Of a stretch of 6,017 nt of DNA, positions 1-5,942 are shown in pieces. Source of the stretch: Candidatus Hestiella acidicharens. GTDB lineage: Archaea > Thermoproteota > Thermoprotei_A > Sulfolobales > Acidilobaceae. Where the stretch lies: contig WAJZ01000067.1 in the NCBI GenBank assembly GCA_015523575.1, positions 1-6,017 of the forward strand, written 5' to 3'. Position 1 is the first letter of the stretch. Every line of letters begins with the position of its first letter. The notes beneath the pieces were generated by a model. It saw only the letters and a list, made by a program, of their open reading frames with translations. It was not told the DNA's origin and did no database searches. Position numbers and translations under genes: made by a program.

Positions 1-83
1 ACATAGATGGAGGGAAGGAGCTTCTTAACATAAACACGCCGGAAGACTTATTGAAGGCCAGGTCGATGTGCAATGATCGGTAG
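1..83 (+). CDS. cobY: C-terminal tail of CobY-type adenosylcobinamide-phosphate guanylyltransferase (partial)
   Basis: Only the last 26 codons are inside the window; the first complete codon begins at base 3 and the stop is TAG at 81-83. The peptide contains LLNINTPEDLLKA. A turn of the form N-I-N-T-P-x-D-L near the C-terminus is typical of MobA-like nucleotidyltransferases, including archaeal CobY, which transfers GMP from GTP to adenosylcobinamide phosphate. The fragment lacks the GTP-binding N-terminal signature, so the family call rests on this short motif and the CobY name on context: three cobalamin genes follow directly on the same strand. It overlaps the next gene by 11 bases, which suggests one operon and translational coupling. 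A MobA/GlmU-like transferase for another substrate remains possible. Confidence 0.6.
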   Translation, partial: IDGGKELLNINTPEDLLKARSMCNDR

Positions 84-1110
84 AATACACGGAGGTTCCC
101 CTAGTAGGAATTTCATTGACTTTAGCGCTCCTTCAAACCCGCTAGGACCGCCCTCTTCTTCAGAGAGATTACTAAAAGAGTGTATAAAGAGCCGCTCATA
201 TACTAGCTACCCTAGCTACGAACGCCTTCTTACCTCCCTTTCTGAATATTGGAAAATAGATAGAGAATACATAGTCCCTGTTAATGGCAGTGCCGAGGCA
301 TTGTCCCTCATACCTCTAATATTAAGGAGTGATAATATAATCGTACTGGAACCAAACTTCGGCGACCATGAAATAATGGCAAGCGCTCTTGGAATAAGGC
401 TGGTAAGGCCTACAATAAAGCTTGTTGAAAACAGGCAATATGTTAATATTGATGATATCATAAAGGCATCAAGAATGCCTGGGAAAAATTTGTTAATACT
501 TTCAAGACCAAACAACCCAACAGGCTTTTGTATAAATAAAAAGGAAGTGGAAGAAATAGCATCATCCGTTAATGCCCATATTATAATAGATGAAGCCTTT
601 ATTGAAATCTCGGATTGTGAACCGATGAAGCCTACAGAATCCTACATCCTACTAAGGAGCCAAACTAAGGCGTTTTCAACGCATGGCCTAAGGCTTGGAG
701 AGATAATTACTATGGATAAAAAGTTCCTAAAGAAATTCTCTTCTTCCATACAGGCATGGCCTATCGATTCTATAACCAATTGTTTTTACTCAAGAATATT
801 GATGATGAAGAACACAAAAGAATATATAAAGAGAGCAAGGGAACTACTTAGAAAAGAAAGAGATTTTATTAAAGGTAAAATTTCTAGTAAAGTAAATGTG
901 TTTGACAGCAAGACAGCTTTCTTCTTGATAAGACATGATCCTCTACCAAATCCTCCCTTCAAACAAAGTCTGATGAAGGCTGGCATCTATATAAGAGATG
1001 CTTCATCATTCTTCGGCTTAAATAGAAACTACTCCAGAATCTCCATTAGAAACCATGAAGATAATAAAAAACTTGTAGAGATCATTAATGGTGTTATTGA
1101 TAATGATTAA
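73..1110 (+). CDS. cobD: PLP-dependent L-threonine-O-3-phosphate decarboxylase (CobD/CobC type)
   Basis: This 345-residue fold-type I PLP enzyme probably decarboxylates L-threonine phosphate to (R)-1-amino-2-propanol phosphate, the linker that CbiB attaches to adenosylcobyric acid. Visible landmarks are HGG at residues 6-8 and IDFSAPSNPLGPP at 15-27, the N-terminal hallmark of the cobalamin branch; NGSAEAL at 71-77, contacting the PLP phosphate; PNNPTG at 146-151; DEAF at 173-176, where Asp173 should pair with the PLP ring nitrogen; SQTKAFSTHGLRLG at 196-209, with Lys199 as the Schiff-base lysine; and SRISIR at 321-326, where Arg326 should hold the substrate carboxylate. Length is normal for the family. 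ATG at 73 is chosen because it begins five residues before HGG. The related family is HisC (histidinol-phosphate aminotransferase); the HGG/DFS start and the cobS-cbiB neighbours favour the cobalamin role. The usual source of threonine phosphate, a threonine kinase, is not in the window. Note that 'CobD' names a different protein (CbiB) in the aerobic-pathway nomenclature. Confidence 0.88.
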   Translation: MIGRIHGGSPSRNFIDFSAPSNPLGPPSSSERLLKECIKSRSYTSYPSYERLLTSLSEYWKIDREYIVPVNGSAEALSLIPLILRSDNIIVLEPNFGDHEIMASALGIRLVRPTIKLVENRQYVNIDDIIKASRMPGKNLLILSRPNNPTGFCINKKEVEEIASSVNAHIIIDEAFIEISDCEPMKPTESYILLRSQTKAFSTHGLRLGEIITMDKKFLKKFSSSIQAWPIDSITNCFYSRILMMKNTKEYIKRARELLRKERDFIKGKISSKVNVFDSKTAFFLIRHDPLPNPPFKQSLMKAGIYIRDASSFFGLNRNYSRISIRNHEDNKKLVEIINGVIDND

Positions 1111-1837
1111 TGGAATAAAGAAATTCATGTCACTAATATCATTTTTCACCACAATACCAACTGGTTACAACGACATTGTTAGTGCCTCTGAGTCCTTCTA
1201 TCTAATACCCCTAGTGGGGTTAATAGAAGGTTCTATAATATGCCTTGTTTCATATGCCTTAATATTTAAGCCCATCATAGATGCGTCAATTCTCCTCCTA
1301 TCTCACATAGTATTAACTGGGGGGTTACATCTTGATGGGTTTGCAGACTATTCAGATGCAATAGGATCAGGAAAGATTGGAGAAGGCGCCATAAAGATTG
1401 CAAAGGATCCTAGAAAAGGAAGCTTTGCTATTATCTTTACGGCATTAATAATAATAATTAGGTTTTCAACCTTGTGCGTTCTATTTAAAAACTACCAAGC
1501 ATTATTGCTCTCTTACTTAATAGGCTTGGAGGGATCCTATCTGATCTCGTTGCTATCAAAGCCACCAAAATACCAAGGGCTGGGATGGCTATTCATTAAA
1601 AAGTCAAAAGATAAAAAGCTCATATTAATTAATGCCTTAGTTTATCTTATTATAACCTTTTTCATAACTTATCTACTAAAGAATATCTACGTGCTTATAC
1701 CACAACTATCCCTGCTATCCATCCCATTTATCCTAAAAGATTCAGAAAGGAGGTTTGGCTACGTTAATGGGGACGTAATAGGATTTACGATAGAGACTGT
1801 TGAAGTGACATCCCTCTTGTTGTTTTCGGTGGTGTAG
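1103..1837 (+). CDS. cobS: Adenosylcobinamide-GDP ribazoletransferase (cobalamin-5'-phosphate synthase), CobS
   Basis: CobS is an integral membrane enzyme that joins adenosylcobinamide-GDP to the alpha-ribotide of the lower ligand, releasing GMP and giving adenosylcobalamin 5'-phosphate. The 244-residue protein has the family hallmarks: SFFTTIP near residues 13-19; GGLHLDGFADYSDA at 73-86, with the acidic and histidine residues thought to form the metal-dependent active site; KDPRKGSFA at 101-109; and GYVNGDVIGF at 219-228 near the end. Several hydrophobic segments (about 32-55, 108-129, 133-152, 173-193, 228-244) support a polytopic membrane protein. I prefer ATG at 1103 because GGTG at 1090-1093 lies at normal ribosome-site distance and the protein then starts close to the conserved FFTTIP region. 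An in-frame ATG at 1088 would add five residues. Either start overlaps the end of the preceding gene (8 or 23 bases), consistent with translational coupling. Confidence 0.93.
   Translation: MINGIKKFMSLISFFTTIPTGYNDIVSASESFYLIPLVGLIEGSIICLVSYALIFKPIIDASILLLSHIVLTGGLHLDGFADYSDAIGSGKIGEGAIKIAKDPRKGSFAIIFTALIIIIRFSTLCVLFKNYQALLLSYLIGLEGSYLISLLSKPPKYQGLGWLFIKKSKDKKLILINALVYLIITFFITYLLKNIYVLIPQLSLLSIPFILKDSERRFGYVNGDVIGFTIETVEVTSLLLFSVV
1828..1834 (+). promoter_or_regulatory. Ribosome-binding site deciding the TTG start of cbiB
   Basis: The string GGTGGTG matches the archaeal anti-Shine-Dalgarno partner GGTG. It sits inside the last codons of cobS, just before its TAG stop, and four bases before a TTG codon at 1839. 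It is the best ribosome site seen in the operon. It supports initiation at TTG rather than at a downstream ATG, because no ATG occurs in frame near the conserved N-terminal region of CbiB. Confidence 0.6.
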
Positions 1838-1838
1838 C

Positions 1839-2786
1839 TTGTTCTATTCCTTTTTGGGCTTTCTCTACCCAAACCCTTTTTACATTTTGATCTCTTTTGC
1901 CATAGCGCTCCTCCTTGACTTGGCTTATCCCTACCATAGTGGTATTCTACTAAAAATTCATCCGGTTCATACTTCTTATTTACTATCACAAAGACTCTAT
2001 AAACCTTATTCCTCAAAGCTCAGGGGCATAGCCATCTGGATAATCGTTACTATGCTACACATAGCCCTATATGCATCCTTGCTCTACATATTTATTAGAA
2101 TAAGCCCTATCCTGTGGATCCTACTATCATCATATATAATCAAGACTTCTTTTTCGTATAAGTTGCTACGCGATATCGTAAAAAACATTGCTGACTCGAT
2201 AAAAGAGGGTAACTTGGAAAAGGCTAAAGCGTTAGTAAAAAACATAGTTAGGAGGGATGTTAAGCATCTTGACCAAAGGCATATATCATCAGCTGCAATA
2301 GAATCCCTTTCTGAAAGTTTCGTTGATAGCGTTGTGTCACCCATTTTTTATCTATTTTTCTTTGGACCAATAGGTGCTTTAATGCAAAGGATAGCAAACA
2401 CGCTAGATGGGTCTCTAGGGTTTAAAGATAAGGAACATAAAGAAGTAGGGGCAGCCTCGGCCTATATTGATACAGCACTAAACTACATACCAGCTAGGAT
2501 TTCTATATTAATTATTGCAGCTTCATCCATAGCTACAGGTAACAACACAAAGAACCTATTTGTTATTTGGAAAAAATATAGAAAGAAAACAAAAAGCAAG
2601 AATGCCGGAAACCCCATGGCAAGCACCGCCGGCTCCTTAATGATCTCACTAGAGAAAAAGGGAGAATATAAGCTTGGTGAGGGCCCATTACCAGAGCATA
2701 CAGACGTATATAGAGCTTTAGCTTTGATAGATGTATCTTACCTAATGTTAATAATTATATTTGTAGTCACACTTATCATCCTATAG
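1839..2786 (+). CDS. cbiB: Adenosylcobinamide-phosphate synthase CbiB (called CobD in the aerobic nomenclature)
   Basis: CbiB is a membrane enzyme that forms the amide bond between adenosylcobyric acid and aminopropanol phosphate, giving adenosylcobinamide phosphate, the substrate of CobY. The 315 residues are full length for the family. Motifs seen in order: LLLDLAYPYHSG at 24-35 followed by HPVHTSYLLSQRL at 41-53; RRDVKHLDQRHISSAAIES at 138-156, then FVDSVVSPIFY at 161-171; ANTLDGSLGFKD at 186-197; AYIDTALNYIPARIS at 208-222; and NAGNPMASTAGSL at 255-267 with YKLG at 277-280. Hydrophobic stretches near 13-29, 64-90, 166-181, 221-235 and 296-315 indicate membrane insertion. Initiation is at TTG, one base after the cobS stop, supported by GGTGGTG upstream. 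Its product feeds CobY and then CobS, both encoded upstream in the same operon. The TAG stop shares its last base with the GTG that may start the next gene. Confidence 0.94.
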   Translation: MFYSFLGFLYPNPFYILISFAIALLLDLAYPYHSGILLKIHPVHTSYLLSQRLYKPYSSKLRGIAIWIIVTMLHIALYASLLYIFIRISPILWILLSSYIIKTSFSYKLLRDIVKNIADSIKEGNLEKAKALVKNIVRRDVKHLDQRHISSAAIESLSESFVDSVVSPIFYLFFFGPIGALMQRIANTLDGSLGFKDKEHKEVGAASAYIDTALNYIPARISILIIAASSIATGNNTKNLFVIWKKYRKKTKSKNAGNPMASTAGSLMISLEKKGEYKLGEGPLPEHTDVYRALALIDVSYLMLIIIFVVTLIIL

Positions 2787-3775
2787 TGGTAGAAATGGGA
2801 GAAGGTTGCCTAGATATAGCAAATGAGCTATCAAATACTATACAAAAAAATATGATAAAAGAGGGATGCGACTGCCTTATATTTAGCGGAGGAATAGACA
2901 CAACGTTTATAGCCCTCTCAACTTTAGGGCTAAAAGAAAAAATGATCACTGTATCGTTGCCTGGATCAAAAGACCTATACTTCGTTAATTATCTTATTAA
3001 GGAGTTGAAACTCAACGCAAGCATATACAAAAGTAGCGAGGTGTTTTCAGAAGAAGTAAGTGAGTGTCTCGATGTGGCTTTAAGGTCGCTAAGGGTTATA
3101 GATCCTATAGAAATAATCTCTGGCATCACAGTTTGCCTAGCATTAAAAAGGGCAAAAAAACTTGGGTGCAACTGCGTTGCAACAGGTGATGGAGGAGATG
3201 AGCTCTTCTTCGGCTATAATTTCCTGCTAGATAAAGATGAGACATACCTTAGGAAGTGGCTTGAATTTGTTGTGAATGGGGCATTTTTCAATTCAATACC
3301 AATTTCATCTTATATTGGAATAAAATCTTTCCTCCCCCTATATAGCAAGGAGGCTAAGGAAATTTCATTAAGGACGCCAGTTGAATGCAAAATAAATTAT
3401 ATAAATGGTAGGAAGTATGGAAAATACCTTTTAAGGAAGTGGATATTATATCATGGAATCGAAAAAATCGCGCTGAGGGAGAAAACCCCAATAACTTTTG
3501 GTAGCGGGTCACAAGGCCTTTTAGACCTATGGAAAGAAAAGGTTTCATTAGAGGATTTGAAGAAACTTAGCAAGGAATACCACATAAACTTCCCCTCTAG
3601 GGCACATGCCTACTTGTTTATCAGAGGGAAAGAAATGGGATTATTCAACGAAAATAACGAAAAAAGGGTCAAAAACGCGTGTCCAGTATGCGGCTTTCCT
3701 CTAATAAATAACCACTGTAAATTCTGTGGTGCATACATATATAATAATAGGGTCTATGTCTATAGAGACTTTTAA
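2786..3775 (+). CDS. Stand-alone asparagine-synthetase-like ATP-pyrophosphatase with C-terminal zinc ribbon
   Basis: The protein (329 residues) is the synthetase half of the AsnB family without the N-terminal glutaminase domain that AsnB has; the start holds no Cys2 nucleophile. Known relatives adenylate a carboxylate with ATP and let ammonia or an amine attack it. Active-site features look intact: the PP-loop SGGIDTT at residues 34-40; TGDGGDELFFGY at 133-144, matching the AsnB G-E-x-x-D-E-L-F-x-G-Y block; GKYLLRKW at 212-219; and LREKTPITFGSG at 230-241, where Lys233 aligns with the catalytic lysine of E. coli AsnB (R-x-K, then G-x-G). Residues 299-314 form a CPxC...CxxC zinc ribbon (Cys299, 302, 311, 314), not part of classical AsnB. 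GTG at 2786 overlaps the cbiB stop by one base; ATG at 2795 would shorten it by three residues and is nearly as likely. Placement at the end of a cobalamin operon suggests, but does not prove, a role in corrinoid synthesis. Ammonia-dependent asparagine synthesis or modification of another molecule are alternatives. The substrate is unknown. Confidence 0.8.
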   Translation: MVEMGEGCLDIANELSNTIQKNMIKEGCDCLIFSGGIDTTFIALSTLGLKEKMITVSLPGSKDLYFVNYLIKELKLNASIYKSSEVFSEEVSECLDVALRSLRVIDPIEIISGITVCLALKRAKKLGCNCVATGDGGDELFFGYNFLLDKDETYLRKWLEFVVNGAFFNSIPISSYIGIKSFLPLYSKEAKEISLRTPVECKINYINGRKYGKYLLRKWILYHGIEKIALREKTPITFGSGSQGLLDLWKEKVSLEDLKKLSKEYHINFPSRAHAYLFIRGKEMGLFNENNEKRVKNACPVCGFPLINNHCKFCGAYIYNNRVYVYRDF

Positions 3776-4476
3776 CCTTCGTTGAACTCCTTCAGCAACT
3801 TAAGCATGTAAAGGCCATTGCTTAGCATCCACAGGTCATTGTTAAAATAAACATAAACCTTTTTCGGTCCCTTATTAACGATCTCCTTGGCAATCCTACT
3901 TAGCTCTGAGTCCTTGTATTCATAGTAATACCACCTCTCAGTTCCATGCATTCTCATGTATATAATGTCATTAGACCTAGCAATGAACTCTCCTATAGGA
4001 GAGCTTATGCTGACTATTGTTATCCCCAACTTTTTAAAAAGATCAACAGTGTCTTGGCAGAACCAAGATTTATGCCTCAGCTCTATGGCAAGCCTCTCAC
4101 CAAGTGCAGACAAACGAGAAAACTCAACTATCCTCTCCACATTTTCTTCGTTTTTCTTGAAAGATGGAGGCAATTGGACTAGGTAAAAGTAAACAATGTC
4201 ATCCATTGATTTAAACGCATCAAGAAACTTATACCATATTTCATATGAGTTTTTATCAAGCCTATGAACATGGGAAATCGATCTATGTACCTTTATTGAC
4301 CACCTCAGATCCTTCCCCCTTTCCCTCCAAGACCTTACTTGGTTCTTATAAGGGAATCTATAGAAAGAAGAATTCAACTCTACTGTGTTCAGACCGCTTT
4401 TTTCTACATACCACTGCAGGGATTTGCCGATGTTCCAAGAATACATCCATCCAGAGGTTCCAACGTATATTTCCAT
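3772..4476 (-). CDS. DUF72 (YecE-like) TIM-barrel family protein
   Basis: A 234-residue soluble protein of the DUF72 family, predicted to fold as a TIM barrel; its biochemical role is not established. The family pattern is clear: GTSGW at residues 6-10; VELNSSFYRFP at 32-42; the W-S-I-K-V-H strand at 59-64, followed by ISHVHRL; LVQLPPSF at 99-106; the acid/arginine strand IELRHKSW at 131-138; YMRMHGT at 173-179; and YVYFNND at 208-214. The conserved polar residues lie at strand ends, as in a barrel active site, so an enzyme is likely. Length is somewhat short of the common 240-300. The ATG is supported by GGGG four bases upstream (4481-4484, minus strand). It is convergent with the preceding gene, its TAA sharing TTAA with that gene's stop, and divergent from the winged-helix gene with which it may share a promoter region. 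Confidence 0.88.
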   Translation of the reverse strand: MEIYVGTSGWMYSWNIGKSLQWYVEKSGLNTVELNSSFYRFPYKNQVRSWRERGKDLRWSIKVHRSISHVHRLDKNSYEIWYKFLDAFKSMDDIVYFYLVQLPPSFKKNEENVERIVEFSRLSALGERLAIELRHKSWFCQDTVDLFKKLGITIVSISSPIGEFIARSNDIIYMRMHGTERWYYYEYKDSELSRIAKEIVNKGPKKVYVYFNNDLWMLSNGLYMLKLLKEFNEG

Positions 4477-4545
4477 ACTTCCCCTATATTATTATTCTAA
4501 GGCAAGGAATTTAATAGATACAGCAAACATCTATCCTGGGTCAGA
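4477..4545. promoter_or_regulatory. Compact divergent promoter region with a central TATA-like element
   Basis: This 69-base gap separates two divergent start codons. The only good TATA-like string is TTTAATA at 4510-4516, which reads TATTAAA on the other strand. Its centre lies about 33 bases before the GTG of the winged-helix gene and about 37 before the ATG of the DUF72 gene. With the usual archaeal TATA-to-start distance of about 25 bases, transcripts would begin near 4538 (+) and near 4487 (-), giving leaders of about 10 bases or less. GGGT at 4538-4541 and GGGG at 4481-4484 could act as ribosome sites. The AT-rich stretch at 4485-4500 is too close to the minus-strand ATG to be its TATA box. 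Promoter calls from sequence alone are uncertain. Confidence 0.45.
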
Positions 4546-5196
4546 GTGAGTAAATGGGAAGAAAACATAAAGCATAACCCGGCTGCCAAAAGAGCTACTG
4601 AGATAACACCACTAGCACTATACATACTATTTCATTTAAAAAGAGCCAACATAGACTACGCGAAGTCTATCTCTTCAATGATTGAAGTATCCATTGATAT
4701 GATAGGGAGAGAACTGGAAAGGCTTGAGACACTAGGCCTGATTGAAAAGCACCACGGAAGCGCCATTAAGAGAACTGAAGCCAAATTTAAGCTAGCAGAA
4801 GAAGTTAGGAAGCATCATACATACTATAAACTTACAAGAGAAGGTAAAATAATGGTTAGAGGCCTCGTAAGGAATTATGAAGGAATGAATGCCTATTTTA
4901 CGCATCTTACTGGTAGCGATAAATCCCTCAAGCTAATTATCCTCTTGACAAAGGCTAAGGAGATGTCTCTAGCTGGCATTAGCAGGAACTTAAAGTTAAA
5001 AGAAAGTGAAGTCTCTGAAATGCTTGATATACTAAAAGAGATGAAGCTATTAGTCGCTTCAGGGAAGGAGGCAACGAAAGGAAAAAGCAAAAAAGTAAAA
5101 AATATAGAGAAACCGATAATGTATCAAGGAACCTATAAGGCGACAAGGCTTTCTAAGTTGTTGCTTAGGTACTCTGAAATAGACCTAAGAAAGTAG
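4546..5196 (+). CDS. Archaeal double winged-helix protein (DUF2250-like), probable transcription regulator
   Basis: A 216-residue soluble, basic protein. Residues about 21-100 form a winged-helix domain: helix PLALYILFHLKRANIDYAKSI, a recognition-type segment VSIDMIGRELERLETLGLIEK, and a wing ending in VRKHHTYYKLTREGK at 88-101. The His-His-Thr-Tyr-Tyr-x-Leu-Thr-x-x-Gly ending resembles archaeal DUF2250 proteins; this family assignment is from memory. A second helix-turn-helix follows at about 124-172, with SLAGISRNLKLKESEVSEML as its helical pair. Then come a lysine-rich linker (KEATKGKSKKVKN, 174-186) and a C-terminal strand and helix. No ligand-binding or membrane domain is visible, so it may act as a constitutive or partner-dependent DNA-binding protein. 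The GTG start follows GGGT by four bases. Nearby candidate targets are the shared promoter with DUF72 and the PAP2 gene downstream; neither is shown by the sequence. Confidence 0.75.
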   Translation: MSKWEENIKHNPAAKRATEITPLALYILFHLKRANIDYAKSISSMIEVSIDMIGRELERLETLGLIEKHHGSAIKRTEAKFKLAEEVRKHHTYYKLTREGKIMVRGLVRNYEGMNAYFTHLTGSDKSLKLIILLTKAKEMSLAGISRNLKLKESEVSEMLDILKEMKLLVASGKEATKGKSKKVKNIEKPIMYQGTYKATRLSKLLLRYSEIDLRK

Positions 5197-5201
5197 CCAT
5201 G

Positions 5202-5219
5202 GATCTGAAATTATAGATC
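5202..5219. repeat. Short inverted repeat GATCT-N8-AGATC before the PAP2 promoter
   Basis: Five-base arms GATCT (5202-5206) and AGATC (5215-5219) flank an eight-base AT-rich spacer, immediately before an A-run and TATA-like box. The arms are too short for a convincing RNA hairpin and no T-run follows on the + strand, so it is not a terminator of the upstream gene. An operator overlapping the upstream side of the PAP2 promoter is possible. A match this short can arise by chance. Confidence 0.3.
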
Positions 5220-5224
5220 AAAAA

Positions 5225-5232
5225 AATTTATT
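5225..5232 (+). promoter_or_regulatory. TATA-like box of the PAP2 gene
   Basis: AATTTATT follows an A-run. Its centre (about 5229) lies 36 bases before the ATG at 5265, predicting a transcript start near 5254 and a leader of about ten bases that contains GGGG (5255-5258). This geometry favours the ATG over the in-frame GTG at 5253. Because no terminator is visible after the winged-helix gene, read-through from upstream is also possible. Confidence 0.45.
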
Positions 5233-5264
5233 GTAGTAGACAAGAGTAAGGAGTGGGGCTGATC

Positions 5265-5924
5265 ATGAATAGATCAAAGGAGAAATTTGCAATTGCCACA
5301 ATAATCCTCGGGGCAATAATAATTATCGAAGCCCTAGGATACTTCAACGCCTTAAACCTACTCATTTTCAATTCCATTAAACCCGATAAAGGGGTTTTAA
5401 TCAAAATACTTACAGACTCTGGTAGCCTAGAGGCCTTTATTATATATATGATTATACTTTACTTTGGACAGGCGCTTTACTATAGGCACGTCTCAAAGAA
5501 TGCCGTAAGCTTTATAATAGCTATAATAATTGCAATGATAGTAACATTATTTATGAAAGCTTCCATGGCTGTCCCAAGGCCTAATGAGATAGCACAATAT
5601 TGGCCTTTTGCAAAGGCATTGATTAAGGCAGACTATTTTTCCTTTCCCTCAGGGCATGCAGTGAGGGCAACTATACTAGCATTTTATGCTTCTTTTGTAT
5701 TCAACAATACAAAGAAAAAAACATACATAAAGTTATTATCGTGGATCTACGCATTTGGTATAATGTATTCTAGGCTTTTACTCCAAGTTCACTGGTTCAG
5801 CGACATTTTAGGCGGCTTCATAGTGGGTATATGGGCTTCTTTATTAGTGATTTACCTAGAGGGAATATGGGTGAAGGTTTACGCAAAAATCTTTAATGGG
5901 ATAAAAGGATTAAGGATGCGTTAA
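5265..5924 (+). CDS. PAP2-superfamily membrane phosphatase
   Basis: A 219-residue integral membrane phosphatase of the PAP2 (type 2 phosphatidic acid phosphatase) superfamily. All three catalytic motifs are complete: K-x6-R-P as KASMAVPRP at residues 98-106; PSGH at 128-131; and S-R-x5-H-x3-D as SRLLLQVHWFSD at 169-180. His131 and His176 are the expected general acid and the phosphohistidine nucleophile, helped by Asp180. Hydrophobic segments lie near 8-26, 57-71, 82-97, 134-147, 157-168 and 181-199, giving about six helices as usual. Members remove phosphate from lipid phosphates or diphosphates such as polyprenyl diphosphate; in archaea a dolichyl- or phospholipid-type substrate is the natural guess, but the sequence does not specify it. 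ATG at 5265 is preferred for its GGGG ribosome site six bases upstream; an in-frame GTG at 5253 would add four residues. It is followed directly by a T-run. Confidence 0.9.
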   Translation: MNRSKEKFAIATIILGAIIIIEALGYFNALNLLIFNSIKPDKGVLIKILTDSGSLEAFIIYMIILYFGQALYYRHVSKNAVSFIIAIIIAMIVTLFMKASMAVPRPNEIAQYWPFAKALIKADYFSFPSGHAVRATILAFYASFVFNNTKKKTYIKLLSWIYAFGIMYSRLLLQVHWFSDILGGFIVGIWASLLVIYLEGIWVKVYAKIFNGIKGLRMR

Positions 5925-5930
5925 TTTTTT
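5925..5930 (+). terminator. T-run terminator after the PAP2 gene
   Basis: Six T residues directly follow the TAA stop. Archaeal RNA polymerase commonly terminates at such U-tracts without a hairpin, and none is seen here. The tract is short, so termination may be partial. Confidence 0.45.
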
Positions 5931-5942
5931 GTTATGCAAAAG

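Noticed and set aside
73..1110. Histidinol-phosphate aminotransferase (HisC) as the identity of the PLP enzyme
   Set aside because: The fold is shared, but the HGG plus IDFS-x-NPLGPP start and the cobS-cbiB neighbours fit the cobalamin decarboxylase better; no his genes are seen.
1759..2016. Minus-strand open frame across the cobS-cbiB junction
   Set aside because: It lies opposite two well-supported genes whose ends it covers, has no domain signature, and no promoter or ribosome site was seen.
2786..3775. Ordinary asparagine synthetase B
   Set aside because: The N-terminal glutaminase domain is missing, the protein is about 200 residues shorter than AsnB, and a zinc ribbon is added; only the synthetase domain is shared.
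3946..4514. Plus-strand open frames of 76-89 codons opposite the DUF72 gene
   Set aside because: They lie antisense to a gene with clear family motifs, have no recognisable domains, and one runs through the divergent promoter; they are frame shadows.
5202..5226. Hairpin terminator after the winged-helix gene
   Set aside because: The arms are only five bases and are followed by an A-run rather than a T-run on the + strand.
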